Below are positions 10,247 to 21,095 of a stretch of 64,000 bases of DNA, one piece after another. The DNA is from Apirhabdus apintestini. Its GTDB lineage: Bacteria; Pseudomonadota; Gammaproteobacteria; Enterobacterales; Enterobacteriaceae. Numbering within the stretch: the stretch's first letter is position 1; every line of letters begins with the position of its first letter. The notes under the pieces were generated by a model. That model had not been told where the DNA came from. It searched no databases and saw nothing but the letters and a program-made list of their open reading frames with translations. The stretch is from positions 3,906,001 through 3,970,000 of the forward strand of contig CP138906.1 in the NCBI GenBank assembly GCA_033977085.1. Direction: 5' to 3'. A program made the position numbers and the translations under genes.

Positions 10247-11185
10247 CTAAAAATGTGGGACTGCCTCACTTTTTTCATCTGTTTTACTATCGAGGATTGG
10301 TAAATATTGAGCTGGCACAACCGAGCAAGGATCCTGATGAATGATGACATCTGAACCCGGGAAACGGCGAAGGATCTCCTGCTCAACCTGCTCGGCTATC
10401 TCATGAGCCTGCACTAGCGGTAAGTCGTCTTCCATCTCAAGATGAAGTTGGATAAACCTGGTCGGGCCAGATAACCGCGTACGAAAATCGTGTGCGCCAT
10501 GCACCCCAGGCCAGTTCGTCGCAATCTCAACGATTATTTTTTGCTCGTCCTCCGGTAACGCCCTGTCAAGCAAGGACTGAATAGCCTCATAGGCCATGCG
10601 GAGCGCGCTATATAAAATATAGACGCCTATCGCCAGAGCAAATAGCGAGTCCGCACGATGCCAGCCTAATCCCGATAAAACCAGCGCGACAAGAATTGCA
10701 CCATTCATCAAAACATCCGACTGGTAATGAAGCATATCTGCCCGTACAGCCTGGCTATGAGTCTTACGTACCACCCAGCGCTGAAAAGTAACTAATGCCA
10801 GCGTACTGACTAAAGCAATTAACGTGACGATAATACCGACGCCTGGTTGATTAAGACGCCCTGGCTGGGCTAAATGCTGTAATCCTGTCAGAAATAAAAA
10901 TAATGCCGATCCGGAAATAAACATACTTTGCGCCAGTGCCGAGAGCGACTCCGCTTTACCGTGGCCAAAGGTATGTTTTTCATCGGCCGGTTGCAGCGAA
11001 TAACGAACAACCAGCAAATTGGTTAATGAGGCACCAATATCCACTAATGAATCGACCAATGCTGCGAGAATACTGACTGAACCGGTATACCACCACGCAA
11101 AGATTTTAATTGCCAGTAACGATGACGCCATTACCGTGGCAGCGATAGCCGCGCGGCTTACCAGTCGACCATATTGCTGTTCCAT
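10247..11185 (-). CDS. fieF: Cation-efflux (CDF) pump FieF/YiiP
   Basis: A 312-residue zinc/iron antiporter of the cation diffusion facilitator family in the inner membrane. The ATG at 11185 gives MEQQYGRLVSRAAIAATVMA, matching E. coli FieF; an upstream in-frame start adds 42 unsupported residues. The metal-site motif DSLVDIGAS (DxxxD), FGHGKAESLSALAQ and HYQSDVLMNGA mark the transport site. The C-terminal cytoplasmic domain ends FPGSDVIIHQDPCSVVP. The last 15 or so residues are longer than in E. coli. Confidence 0.95.
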   Translation of the reverse strand: MEQQYGRLVSRAAIAATVMASSLLAIKIFAWWYTGSVSILAALVDSLVDIGASLTNLLVVRYSLQPADEKHTFGHGKAESLSALAQSMFISGSALFLFLTGLQHLAQPGRLNQPGVGIIVTLIALVSTLALVTFQRWVVRKTHSQAVRADMLHYQSDVLMNGAILVALVLSGLGWHRADSLFALAIGVYILYSALRMAYEAIQSLLDRALPEDEQKIIVEIATNWPGVHGAHDFRTRLSGPTRFIQLHLEMEDDLPLVQAHEIAEQVEQEILRRFPGSDVIIHQDPCSVVPAQYLPILDSKTDEKSEAVPHF

Positions 11186-11577
11186 AAAACGCCTCTCTGC
11201 TAATACCGCGACAGTATAACCAACCCCTTCTAAGTCACGAGCATTAATCTCAGTGACAAAGGTGCATTTGGTAAAGGATATAAAAGAGAGGAGCATACTG
11301 ACCCTAATCAAACCTCATGACATTTTGCAAAAAATATCGGCTTATCTTCAAAAGGCTTTACTGACTTATCAATGGCTTCATATTTTCGATGCTATAAACC
11401 ATTGCAATGTATCAAAATTAATATGAAATATTCTTCGTATCGCAAAGGGGTGCTCGTAGCGAGAAGCTATTACGTTTTTGTCTACATAATGCGGTAAGCT
11501 CTCTGACGTATTCCCGCATTAATACCCCCTTAATACGATTCTTCTAAATCAGATAGGGGTAAGCTTTCTCAAGATAG
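11186..11577. other. Gene-free region upstream of fieF, up to IS copy B
   Basis: AT-rich, with no gene. It should include the fieF promoter. In E. coli the fieF-cpxP gap is about 150 bp, so even without the IS this spacer is enlarged. Confidence 0.5.
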
Positions 11578-11663
11578 TGTTACCAACGGTGCAAAACTGA
11601 TCCACCCCAGCGGTTGAAAACTGATCCAGGGGTTAATCTGCTCCTCTGAATACAGGGGAGCTT

Positions 11664-12681
<1,018 letters not shown>

Positions 12682-12685
<4 letters not shown>

Positions 12686-13463
12686 TGGTCGAACTACAAC
12701 ATCAACGGCTGATGGTGCTTGCTGAACAGCCCAGCTGGACAGCCTTATCGGCGCGGCGCCGGCACTGTCGCAACAGGCAGTGGATCAGGAATGGAGCTAT
12801 ATGGACTTCCTGGAGCACCTGCTACATGAGGAGAAACTGGCCCGGCATCAGCGTAAACAGGCGATGTACACGCGGATGGCAGCCTTCCCGGCGGTGAAGA
12901 CGTTCGAGGAATACGACTTCACCTTCGCCACCGGCGCACCTCAGAAGCAAATCCAGTCGCTGCGTTCCCTGAGCTTCATCGAACGTAACGAAAACATCGT
13001 GTTGCTGGGCCCCTCGGGCGTGGGGAAAACACATCTGGCGATAGCCATGGGCTACGAGGCAGTACGGGCGGGCATCAAGGTTCGCTTCACAACAGCAGCG
13101 GACCTGCTGTTACAGCTGTCGACTTCCCAGCGTCAGGGGCGTTACAAAACGACACTCAATCGCGGTGTCATGGCCCCCAAACTGCTCATCATCGACGAAA
13201 TAGGCTATCTGCCGTTCAGCCAGGAAGAGGCAAAGCTGTTCTTCCAGGTCATTGCCAAACGTTACGAAAAGAGCGCGATGATCCTGACCTCTAACCTGCC
13301 GTTCGGGCAGTGGGACCAGACGTTCGCGGGTGATGCAGCCCTGACATCGGCAATGCTGGACCGGATCTTACATCACTCACACGTAGTCCAGATAAAAGGA
13401 GAGAGCTATCGACTGAAGCAGAAACGAAAGGCCGGGGTTATAGCGGAAGCTAATCCTGAGTAA
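12682..13463 (+). pseudogene. istB: IS21 helper ATPase IstB, frame broken near the N-terminus
   Basis: The first 17 codons are normal, then a missing T at about 12731 (CAGCTCCAGCTGG read as CAGCCCAGCTGG) shifts the frame. An internal ATG at 12780 gives a 227-residue product that retains Walker A, Walker B and the sensor motifs but lacks the first 33 residues. The same one-base difference occurs in copies C and D and not in A, so it may be inherited within the element family and not a random error. Confidence 0.9.
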
Positions 13464-13789
13464 GCAAGGTGGATCAATATTAGACCGTTGGTGGTGACGG
13501 TAAGTGGATCACTTTTTACCCGTTGTTGACAGATAGGAATGAAAGGTCTCATTTTAACCAAAAATCATATTGTTTGCAGGGATACTCACTGAATCATTAG
13601 CGTGTCTACTAAACTTTTATAGATTGCGTAAAACCGGCGATAGATAGGTTGTAACGACAGAGCTAAAGATTGAAGCAGAGAAAACCATTGCGGATTAAGC
13701 ACTCAAATGTCTTATTGAATCGCAATACGGTTATCAGGTGTACACTTGAACACAACAATTTGCCATTAGAGCAGAATGAATTGCCTGAT

Positions 13790-13845
13790 AAAAAAACCCC
13801 CACATCATGTGGGGAAGACAGGGATGGTGTCTATGGCAAGGAAAA
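13790..13845 (-). ncRNA. cpxQ: CpxQ small RNA and cpxP terminator
   Basis: Read on the minus strand, the segment begins TTTTCCTTGCCATAGACACC, continues with CATCCCTGTCTT and ends in a hairpin (CCCCACATGATGTGGGG) plus T7. This is nearly base-for-base the E. coli/Salmonella CpxQ, an Hfq-dependent sRNA cut by RNase E from the cpxP 3' UTR that represses envelope-protein mRNAs during Cpx stress. It lies 53 bases beyond the cpxP stop. IS copy B begins more than 250 bases further on and leaves it intact. Confidence 0.93.
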
Positions 13846-13897
13846 CAGGGTTGTTACTGGTTACTACTTACGGCTACTACTCAACTGCAATTCAGTA

Positions 13898-14374
13898 TTA
13901 GATTGAGTTGCTGTCGAGCTCACGCAGTTCCTGCATGCGTTGACGATGCTTGTCATTTAAAACCGCCTGCTGCTCGGGCGTTAACAACCGGAACATTTGA
14001 TTGCGCACTTTAGCCATTTCTACCTGGCGCGTAATCTGTTCCTGTGCCATTTTTTCTGCCTGAGCACGCACGGCTTTTTCATCAAATTTTTCAGCGGTAA
14101 TCAAATTATGCATGGACTCCAGCTCGCTAATACGAACGGAAGGATTATCATACCTAACCAACTGCATAAGATCGCGCATTTGCTGACGCTGGTGTTCGGT
14201 AAGATTAATTCCTTCGAACATCCGATTTTGCAAACTATTGCTTCGCTGAATAGCACTTTGGGAATGAGGCCAGTTATCACCGGAAGTGATGTCATCCTCT
14301 GCAGCCTGGCTCGCCTGTACTGCTGCCAACGCCAGGATTGAAATCATGACGGCGACGATCACATTGCGCATCAC
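13898..14374 (-). CDS. cpxP: Periplasmic Cpx inhibitor/chaperone CpxP
   Basis: A 158-residue periplasmic protein that binds the CpxA sensor domain to keep it off and helps clear misfolded proteins. There is an N-terminal signal peptide (MRNVIVAVMISILALAAV). Both LTxxQ motifs are present, in INLTEHQRQQMRDLM and LLTPEQQAVLNDKH, with the basic KVRNQMFR between. It is divergent from cpxRA across a 145-base promoter region holding a CpxR site. The C-terminal tail is shorter than in E. coli. The frame is intact. Confidence 0.95.
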   Translation of the reverse strand: MMRNVIVAVMISILALAAVQASQAAEDDITSGDNWPHSQSAIQRSNSLQNRMFEGINLTEHQRQQMRDLMQLVRYDNPSVRISELESMHNLITAEKFDEKAVRAQAEKMAQEQITRQVEMAKVRNQMFRLLTPEQQAVLNDKHRQRMQELRELDSNSI

Positions 14375-14451
14375 TTGCTCCCGAAATCTTATGTGGTGCG
14401 ATTCAACGAGAGCAAGTCTACGATTCTCGCTGCAAACTAGCGTCAGGGGGT

Positions 14452-14466
14452 TTAAAACAACGTAAA
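14452..14466. promoter_or_regulatory. Probable CpxR-binding site between cpxP and cpxR
   Basis: TTAAAACAACGTAAA resembles the CpxR box (GTAAA, 5-6 bases, GTAAA) and matches the same place in the E. coli cpxP-cpxR intergenic region except for the first base. It would mediate autoactivation of both divergent units. Confidence 0.75.
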
Positions 14467-14519
14467 GTCATGGATTAGCAGTTTCGGATGTCGTAATTTC
14501 TGCCCCGGAGGAATTAAAA

Positions 14520-15218
14520 ATGAATAAAATTTTATTGGTCGACGATGACCGAGAGTTAACATCGCTGTTAAAAGAACTTCTTGATATGGAAGGTTTTAAT
14601 GTCATCGTCGCTAATGATGGCGAGCAGGCTTTGGGGCTTCTTGATGATAGCATCGATCTGCTATTGCTGGATGTCATGATGCCGAAGAAGAACGGTATCG
14701 ATACGCTAAAAGAAATACGTCAAACATACCAAACGCCCGTCATTATGCTTACGGCGCGTGGCAGCGAACTGGATCGTGTTTTAGGACTAGAGCTAGGCGC
14801 TGACGATTACTTACCTAAACCATTTAACGATCGCGAACTCGTGGCTCGGATTAGGGCAATTTTACGCCGCTCTAACTGGAGTGAACAGCAACAAACCAGC
14901 GAAAATACGTCCCCAACTCTTGAAGTTGATGCACTCAAACTTAATCCAGGACGCCAGGAAGCAAGCTTTGAGGGGACTGCGCTTGAGTTAACAGGTACAG
15001 AGTTTACCCTGCTGTACTTGCTGGCTCAGCATCTTGGCCAGGTGGTCTCGCGAGAACATCTTAGCCAAGAGGTTTTAGGTAAGCGGCTAACACCTTTTGA
15101 TCGCGCAATTGATATGCACATATCCAATCTACGCCGGAAACTACCGGACCGTAAAGACGGGCATCCGTGGTTTAAAACCCTCCGTGGTCGCGGTTATCTA
15201 ATGGTGTCGGCTTCATGA
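14520..15218 (+). CDS. cpxR: Envelope-stress response regulator CpxR
   Basis: A 232-residue OmpR/PhoB-type regulator. The receiver domain has the acidic pocket DDD (about residues 8-10), the phospho-acceptor Asp51 in LLLLDVMMPKKNG and Lys in DDYLPKPFND. The C-terminal winged helix spans about 130-232, with GHPWFKTLRGRGYLM. The ATG follows a strong GGAGGA. The stop overlaps the cpxA start (ATGA), coupling the pair. Nearly identical to E. coli CpxR and intact. Confidence 0.98.
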   Translation: MNKILLVDDDRELTSLLKELLDMEGFNVIVANDGEQALGLLDDSIDLLLLDVMMPKKNGIDTLKEIRQTYQTPVIMLTARGSELDRVLGLELGADDYLPKPFNDRELVARIRAILRRSNWSEQQQTSENTSPTLEVDALKLNPGRQEASFEGTALELTGTEFTLLYLLAQHLGQVVSREHLSQEVLGKRLTPFDRAIDMHISNLRRKLPDRKDGHPWFKTLRGRGYLMVSAS

Positions 15219-16586
15219 TAGGCAGTCTTACCGCGCGCATTTTCGCTATTTTTTGGCTTACACTGGCGCTGGTATTGATGCTGGTATTAATGCTCCCAAA
15301 GCTTGATTCGCGCCAGATGACCCGTCTAATGGAAAGCGAGCAGCGCCAGGGAATTATGATTGAACAGCATGTCGAAGTGGAGCTGAGTAACGACCCTCCC
15401 AATGATTTAATGTGGTGGCGACGCCTGTTCCGCGCTATAGATAAATGGGCCCCTCCAGGACAACGGTTGTTACTCGTCACCAGCGAAGGGCGCGTTATCG
15501 GTGCTCAGCGCAACGAAATGCAAATAATCCGTAACTTTATCGGCCAGTCAGATAACGCAGACCAGCCTCAAAAGAAGAAATATGGCCGCGTCGAACTTGT
15601 TGGCCCGTTCTCTGTGCGCGATGGCGAAGATAATTATCAACTCTATTTGATTCGTCCAGCCAGCAATTCTCAATCGGATTTTATTAATCTTTTGTTTGAT
15701 AGGCCATTATTGTTACTTATTGTCACCATGTTAGTTAGCGCTCCGCTACTGCTGTGGCTGGCATGGAGCCTGGCAAAACCTGCGCGTAAGCTTAAAAATG
15801 CCGCCGATGAAGTGGCCCAAGGCAACCTGCGACAGCATCCCGAGCTGGAAGCCGGCCCTCAGGAATTCCTGGCTGCAGGAGCAAGTTTTAACCAAATGGT
15901 AACCGCCCTAGAACGAATGATGACCAGCCAGCAGCGTCTGCTATCCGATATCTCTCATGAGTTAAGAACGCCTTTGACGCGGTTACAGCTTGGAACAGCA
16001 TTACTGCGCCGCCGCAGTGGCGAAAGCAAAGAGCTTGCGCGTATTGAAACGGAAGCCCAGCGCCTTGACAGCATGATCAATGACTTACTGGTTATGTCAC
16101 GCAATCAGCAAAAGAATGCGCTGGTGAGTGAGACGCTTAAAGCCAATCAGTTATGGAGTGAAATGCTGGATAACGCTGCGTTTGAAGCCGAACAGCGTGG
16201 GAAAAAGCTGGAAATTACCTATCCCCAGGCCCTGGCTTCTATACGGAAATCGTAGCGCACTGGAAAGTGCGCTGGAAAATATCGTGCGCAACGCATTACG
16301 CTATTCTCACTCACAGATTTCGGTGAATTTCTCTGTTGATAATCAAGGGATTATGGTTACAGTCGATGACGATGGCCCAGGCGTCAGCGCAGAAGATCGG
16401 GAACAGATTTTCCGTCCTTTTTTCCGCACGGATGAAGCTCGCGATAGGGAGTCCGGCGGCACCGGTTTAGGGCTCGCCATTGTTGAGACCGCCATTCAAC
16501 AACATCGAGGTTGGGTAAGAGCGGACGACAGCCCGTTAGGCGGGTTGCGCTTAACCCTCTGGCTTCCACTCTATCAGCGCTCCTAA
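15215..16586 (+). CDS. cpxA: Envelope-stress sensor kinase CpxA (one frameshift as sequenced)
   Basis: The inner-membrane histidine kinase partner of CpxR. Two membrane segments (from about residue 8, and around LLLLIVTMLVSAPLLLWLAW) flank a periplasmic domain, followed by HAMP, the phospho-acceptor in SDISHELRTPLTRLQLG and the ATPase motifs DDDGPGV and GGTGLGLAI. One extra C at about 16230 (AGGCCTGG read as AGGCCCTGG) breaks the frame before the N box. Removing it gives 456 residues ending LPLYQRS as expected. The downstream neighbour is trmL, unlike E. coli. Confidence 0.95.
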
Positions 16587-16590
16587 GGCA

Positions 16591-16616
16591 GATCATCTCT
16601 CTGCGGAGAGATGATC
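16591..16616. terminator. Perfect hairpin between cpxA and trmL
   Basis: GATCATCTCTC pairs perfectly with GAGAGATGATC around TGCG. It lies 4 bases after the cpxA stop and has no good T run. It sits exactly at a junction of two segments that are far apart in E. coli. Confidence 0.6.
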
Positions 16617-16666
16617 CAGGCATAATAAAAATTTGCTATGCTGCATCCGCCTATAAGGAATTAACA

Positions 16667-17140
16667 ATGCTCAATATTGTACTATTTGAACCAGAAATTC
16701 CCCCAAACACCGGTAACATCATTCGCCTGTGTGCTAATACTGGCTTCCGCTTGCATATTATCGAACCTATGGGATTCACATGGGATGACAAACGGTTGCG
16801 CAGGGCTGGGCTTGATTATCATGAATTTGCTGCAGTCATACGCCATAAAAATTATACTGCCTTTCTGGAACAAGAAGCGCCCCAGCGCTTATTTGCCCTC
16901 ACCACAAAAGGGACTCCTGCCCATAGCGCCGTTCACTATATTGCCGGGGATTATCTGATGTTTGGACCAGAAACGCGCGGCCTTCCCGCTGAAATTTTAC
17001 ACGCTCTGCCAGAGCAACAAAAAATCCGTATTCCCATGACGCCAGATAGCCGGAGCATGAATCTTTCGAATGCAGTGTCCGTTGTAGTTTACGAGGCCTG
17101 GCGGCAATTGGGTTACGCCGGCGCGCTACTGAAGGGATAA
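16667..17140 (+). CDS. trmL: tRNA (cytidine/uridine-2'-O-)-methyltransferase TrmL
   Basis: A 157-residue SPOUT methyltransferase that 2'-O-methylates wobble base 34 of tRNA-Leu. The ATG at 16667 follows AAGGAATTAACA and gives the exact E. coli length; the longer frame overlapping cpxA is not real. SPOUT motifs are visible: PPNTGNIIRLCANTG near the N-terminus, LMFGPETRGLP, and RIPMTPDSRSMNLSNAVSVV forming the knot. It faces cysE as in E. coli. Confidence 0.97.
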   Translation: MLNIVLFEPEIPPNTGNIIRLCANTGFRLHIIEPMGFTWDDKRLRRAGLDYHEFAAVIRHKNYTAFLEQEAPQRLFALTTKGTPAHSAVHYIAGDYLMFGPETRGLPAEILHALPEQQKIRIPMTPDSRSMNLSNAVSVVVYEAWRQLGYAGALLKG

Positions 17141-17570
17141 TGAAGACACCCTCAGTAAAAAACATGATTATTTAAATATATCTAACTAAAGCTGATGCCA
17201 GGATTTTCAATTTCTTGTGAGGTATTTTCCTTATAAGAATGCTTGCATATAAAGATTATAAGCTCATAGTAATAAAAAATTTTCATTAGTGCATTTTAGC
17301 TTTACGGCAAATCATATTAAGCCTTCTTTTATTTATTAACAGGCAAACAGAATAGTACAAACAAAAAATTTATAAATAGGTAGTTCTGAGAAAAATAAAC
17401 TAACCACTTGGATAACAAAAACAAATTTTTGTTATCGCTTAATAGCCTTTAAATATTATCCTGGTAATAATGAAAAAGAGTTCTGCTGAATAATTCCGTT
17501 ATAAGAAAAAACCCATAACTAACTTCTCATCTAATAGCCAATAAAAACATTGCATCAACCCTTTATTAAT
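17141..17570. other. AT-rich gene-free spacer between trmL and cysE
   Basis: About 430 bases, very AT-rich, with no open frame, RNA or IS end that I can recognise. The two flanking genes converge on it, so it holds no promoter for either. In E. coli the same gap is short. Confidence 0.5.
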
Positions 17571-18391
17571 TTAAATGCCATCACCAAATTCAAAACCGGG
17601 CACAGTTCCATTGAAGTGTTGATCCATATCCATAGCGGGTTTTTCAGTGCCAGGCTTACCTACAATACGCGCCGGCACACCGGCCACGGTCGTATGAGCC
17701 GGCACAGCCTGCAGTACAACGGACCCCGCTCCGATTTTCGCGCCTCGCCCTACTTCAATATTTCCCAAAATTTTTGCCCCGGCGCCTATCATCACACCTT
17801 CACGAATTTTGGGATGGCGATCGCCGCTGGTTTTCCCGGTGCCTCCTAGCGTCACCGATTGCAGAATAGAAACGTCATTTTCCACAATCGCTGTTTCCCC
17901 GACCACAATACCGGTTGCATGGTCTAACATGATTCCGCGCCCAATATGTGCAGCGGGATGAATATCAACCTGAAACGTCACCGAGACCTGATTTTGTAAA
18001 AAATAGCCAGAGCACGACGTCCTTCATTCCATAGCCAGTGGCCGATACGGTAGGCCTGAAGCGCATGAAAACCCTTCAGATAAAGCAAAGGGGTCGAGTA
18101 CTTATCAACGGCCGGATCGCGGGTTCGCACGGCCTGAATATCACACGCCGCGGAGGCTATCATTTGGGGATTGGCTGCATAGGCCTCTTCAACCATTTCG
18201 CGAATTGCGATCGCTGGCATAATGGGCGACGCCAGCTTGTTAGCCAGCATATAACTCAGCGCATTGCCCAGGCTATCGTGTTTTAGCAGTGTCGCATGAT
18301 AGAAGCTGGCTAGCATTGGCTCACAGTCCGCTAATGCGCGAGCTTCTGCCTTAATATTATTCCAGACTAGTCCAACCTCTTCACACAACAT
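17571..18391 (-). CDS. cysE: Serine O-acetyltransferase CysE (one frameshift as sequenced)
   Basis: Makes O-acetylserine, the first step of cysteine synthesis. The N-terminal helical domain and the left-handed beta-helix hexapeptide domain (VDIHPAAHIGRGIMLDHATG onwards, catalytic His in DHATG) are both present but in different frames. At about 17994-17999 a T6 run should be T7, giving ALAIFLQNQVSVTFQVD. One added base makes 273 residues, the E. coli length, ending FEFGDGI. It lies directly downstream of gpsA. Confidence 0.95.
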
Positions 18392-18471
18392 CTCTCTCTC
18401 CTGAAATAGAGCCGATCGCTAAAACTAGGTGGATAACGCCACCGAATGACGTTAGCTCTATTTAACGCTTA

Positions 18472-19483
18472 TCAATGCTCGTCTTTTCGCGTGCGTCCTA
18501 ATAAGGTTAACGCCGCTTCGCGCGCATTTTTATGGCAATACAACACCTGGTAAATTTCCTCGGTTATCGGCATTTCCACGCCAACACCGGCAGCCAATTC
18601 GCGCACCTCGCGGGTATTACGATAGCCCTCAACAACCTGGCCGATTTGATGCTGCGCGCTATCTACATCCAGCCCTTGCCCTAGCATCATTCCAAAGCGG
18701 CGATTACGCGATTGGTTATCCGTACAGGTCAATACTAAATCACCTAACCCCGCCATCCCCATAAACGTAGCAGGATCCGCACCTAAGGCGCTTCCCAGCC
18801 GGGACATTTCTGCCAGTCCGCGGGTAATTAGCGCAGTTCGTGCATTCGCACCAAACCCAATGCCATCTGACATTCCAGCGCCAATAGCAATGACGTTTTT
18901 CACCGCCCCGCCAAGCTGTACGCCAATAAAATCATGATTGCGATAGACCCGGAAGCTTTTGCCACAATGCAAAAGTTGCTGCAGATCCTGGGCAAAATCA
19001 TCATCAGTCGCCGCAACGGCTATTGCCGTTGGTAAACCTGCCGCCAGGCTCTTTAGCAAACGTCGGGCCTGAGATTACGGCTAAAGGAATGTTGTCTCCT
19101 AGAATCTCCCGCGCGACGTCCTGCAACAAACGCCCGGTTTCAGCTTCCAGCCCTTTAGTCGCCCATACTAAACGAGCATCTGGTCGTAGAAGTGGCTTAA
19201 TTTGGGTTAGCACTTCACCAAATACATGGCTTGGCACCACAATCAAAATATCACGGCTGGCGGCTAGCGCATCACTTAAGGAAGACTCAGGATAGAGTGT
19301 ATCCGGAAACGGAACATCAGGAAGAAAGGCCGTGTTACAACGCTCACGCTGTAATTGCGCGATATTTTGCGGGTTATGCCCCCACAAAACAACGGGATGC
19401 CCATTTCGCGCTAATGTAATCGCAAGAGCGGTGCCGTACGAGCCGGCACCGATCACAGTCATAGACGCACGCTGAGTCTTCAT
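18472..19483 (-). CDS. gpsA: Glycerol-3-phosphate dehydrogenase [NAD(P)+] (one frameshift as sequenced)
   Basis: Reduces dihydroxyacetone phosphate to sn-glycerol 3-phosphate for phospholipid synthesis. The Rossmann motif GAGSYGTALA starts at residue 12; VISGPTFAKE and GAVKNVIAIGAGMSDG (catalytic Lys) follow. The frame breaks at 19045-19051, where GAGCTG is read as GAGCCTG; removing one C gives FAKELAAGLPTAIAV and a 336-residue protein. Its start overlaps the secB stop (ATGA), as in E. coli. The gene is essential or nearly so in E. coli, so a true knockout would be surprising. Confidence 0.95.
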
Positions 19484-19950
19484 CAGGCATCCTGATGTTC
19501 TTGCTCGCCTTCACCAGCCTGCTGCTGTAAATAGTTCATAAACAGCGCATCAAAATTGACCGGGGCAAGGTTGAGCTGCGGGAAGGTACCGCGAGAAACC
19601 AGGCTTGTGATACTTTCGCGCGCGTACGGGAACAGGATGTTCGGGCAATACGCACCCAGGCAGTGTGCCAACTGCGTGCCTTCAATACCGCCAACGCTAA
19701 AGATACCAGCCTGCTGTACTTCACACAGAAAAGCCGTCTCATCATTCAGTGTCGCAGTGACCGTCACGCGCAGAACCACTTCATATATGTCATCCGCAAG
19801 CTGACTGGAAGCGGTATCCAGGTCCAGCTTAACTTCGGGCTGCCACTCTTTTTGAAAAATCTGCGGCGCATTTGGCGCCTCAAAAGAGATGTCTTTGGTG
19901 TAGATGCGCTGAATCTGAAAAACCATTTCGGTGGTATTTTGTTCTGACAT
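19483..19950 (-). CDS. secB: Protein-export chaperone SecB
   Basis: A 155-residue cytoplasmic chaperone that delivers unfolded precursors to SecA, the same length as in E. coli. The conserved FQIQRIYTKDISFEAPNAP, LFPYARE and the C-terminal SecA-binding tail are seen. It is part of the grxC-secB-gpsA-cysE run on this strand. Intact. Confidence 0.97.
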   Translation of the reverse strand: MSEQNTTEMVFQIQRIYTKDISFEAPNAPQIFQKEWQPEVKLDLDTASSQLADDIYEVVLRVTVTATLNDETAFLCEVQQAGIFSVGGIEGTQLAHCLGAYCPNILFPYARESITSLVSRGTFPQLNLAPVNFDALFMNYLQQQAGEGEQEHQDA

Positions 19951-20142
19951 AAATAAACCCTTTGTAAAGTCCTATCCTTAATATTACGCGCGATAATCGA
20001 TTACCGCCCGGCTAGCGATATTTCCTGACACATTGCGCAGAAAACTATTCGCCTACGGCACTGCGGCAGCCATCGGCTCTTAACAGAGCCCAACCCTGCC
20101 TCAATGGCCGGTAAACTCATCTAATTAACTCAATGTGTGCAA

Positions 20143-20391
20143 TTACAGCAGCGGATCTAATCCGCCCTGCGCTTCCAATGCCATCAAATCGTCGCAACCA
20201 CCAATATGCCGCTCATCAATAAAAATCTGTGGCACCGTAGTGCGCCCACTGCGCGTAATCATCTCTTCACGCTTTTGCGCATCGCCATCAATTGGCAATT
20301 CGTTGAACGCCACGCCTTTACCTTCCAGCAAGGCTTTTGCGCGATGGCAGTATGGGCAGGTAGCTTTAGTATAAATATCGATCTTTGCCAT
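20143..20391 (-). CDS. grxC: Glutaredoxin 3
   Basis: An 82-residue thiol-disulfide oxidoreductase with the redox motif CPYC at residues 12-15, the cis-proline TVPQIF, and GGCDD near the C-terminus. It reduces mixed disulfides using glutathione. It lies 18 bases downstream of yibN and upstream of secB, as in E. coli. Intact. Confidence 0.96.
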   Translation of the reverse strand: MAKIDIYTKATCPYCHRAKALLEGKGVAFNELPIDGDAQKREEMITRSGRTTVPQIFIDERHIGGCDDLMALEAQGGLDPLL

Positions 20392-20409
20392 AACATTTGC
20401 CTCCCGGCT

Positions 20410-20844
20410 TTATGATTTCCCACTCACTAGCGGAAGGTTTTCGCCGCTCCAGCCAGCCACACCGTCTTTAAGTACAACGACACGTTCAAAACCGGCTTTC
20501 ATCAATCGCTCGCCCGACTCCTGTGCCGTCATGCCATTAGCATCTACAACAATGACAGGGCTGCCTATATGTTTTTCGATTTCCGCTAAATTACCGCTTT
20601 TAATGTCGCCAGCCTGCACATTTACAGCGCCTGAAATATGGCCTTTGCGGAATTCATCCCGCTGACGTAAATCAACCACCAGCGCATCTTCTTTATTAAT
20701 TAGACTTGTAGCCTCACCGCGCGTCACGACCTTAACTTTAGAGGTCAGGCCCTTGAATGTGGTATAGAGCACGGCTGCCAGTAACGCCAGCCACGCAATA
20801 CTGAGTATGGGGTGACGGCCAACGAATTGCATAATCTCTTGCAT
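20410..20844 (-). CDS. yibN: Rhodanese-domain membrane protein YibN
   Basis: A 144-residue protein with one N-terminal membrane segment (ILSIAWLALLAAVLYTTFKG) followed by a single rhodanese-like domain. VDLRQRDEFRKGHISGAVNV is the typical N-terminal half. The active-loop cysteine of rhodaneses is replaced, with VVDANGMTAQESGERL in its place, so sulfurtransferase activity is doubtful. It is divergent from gpmI across about 250 bases. Confidence 0.94.
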   Translation of the reverse strand: MQEIMQFVGRHPILSIAWLALLAAVLYTTFKGLTSKVKVVTRGEATSLINKEDALVVDLRQRDEFRKGHISGAVNVQAGDIKSGNLAEIEKHIGSPVIVVDANGMTAQESGERLMKAGFERVVVLKDGVAGWSGENLPLVSGKS

Positions 20845-21095
20845 GGGGGTACGAGCTCCCGACTAAATAAAGATAAAAAACCAAGACAGGAGTATACCTG
20901 CGCGCCGTGGCAAATACAGCCGGTTAAAATAATGGAATCACGTTTTGCGCTCTATTACGAAAAAATTATCGCGCCTGTGCTTCATCTACTTACCCAGCGG
21001 CAGGCTCAGATTCTTTGATCTTTCGAGGCTATAAATCCCGCACGCCTGTAGTAGAATCGATTCAACTTTGACTTTGATGCACGAGGTTGTTTGCA

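Noticed and set aside
13670..13906. A 78-codon plus-strand frame between IS copy B and cpxP
   Set aside because: It runs antisense across the CpxQ sRNA and its terminator and has no protein-like features.
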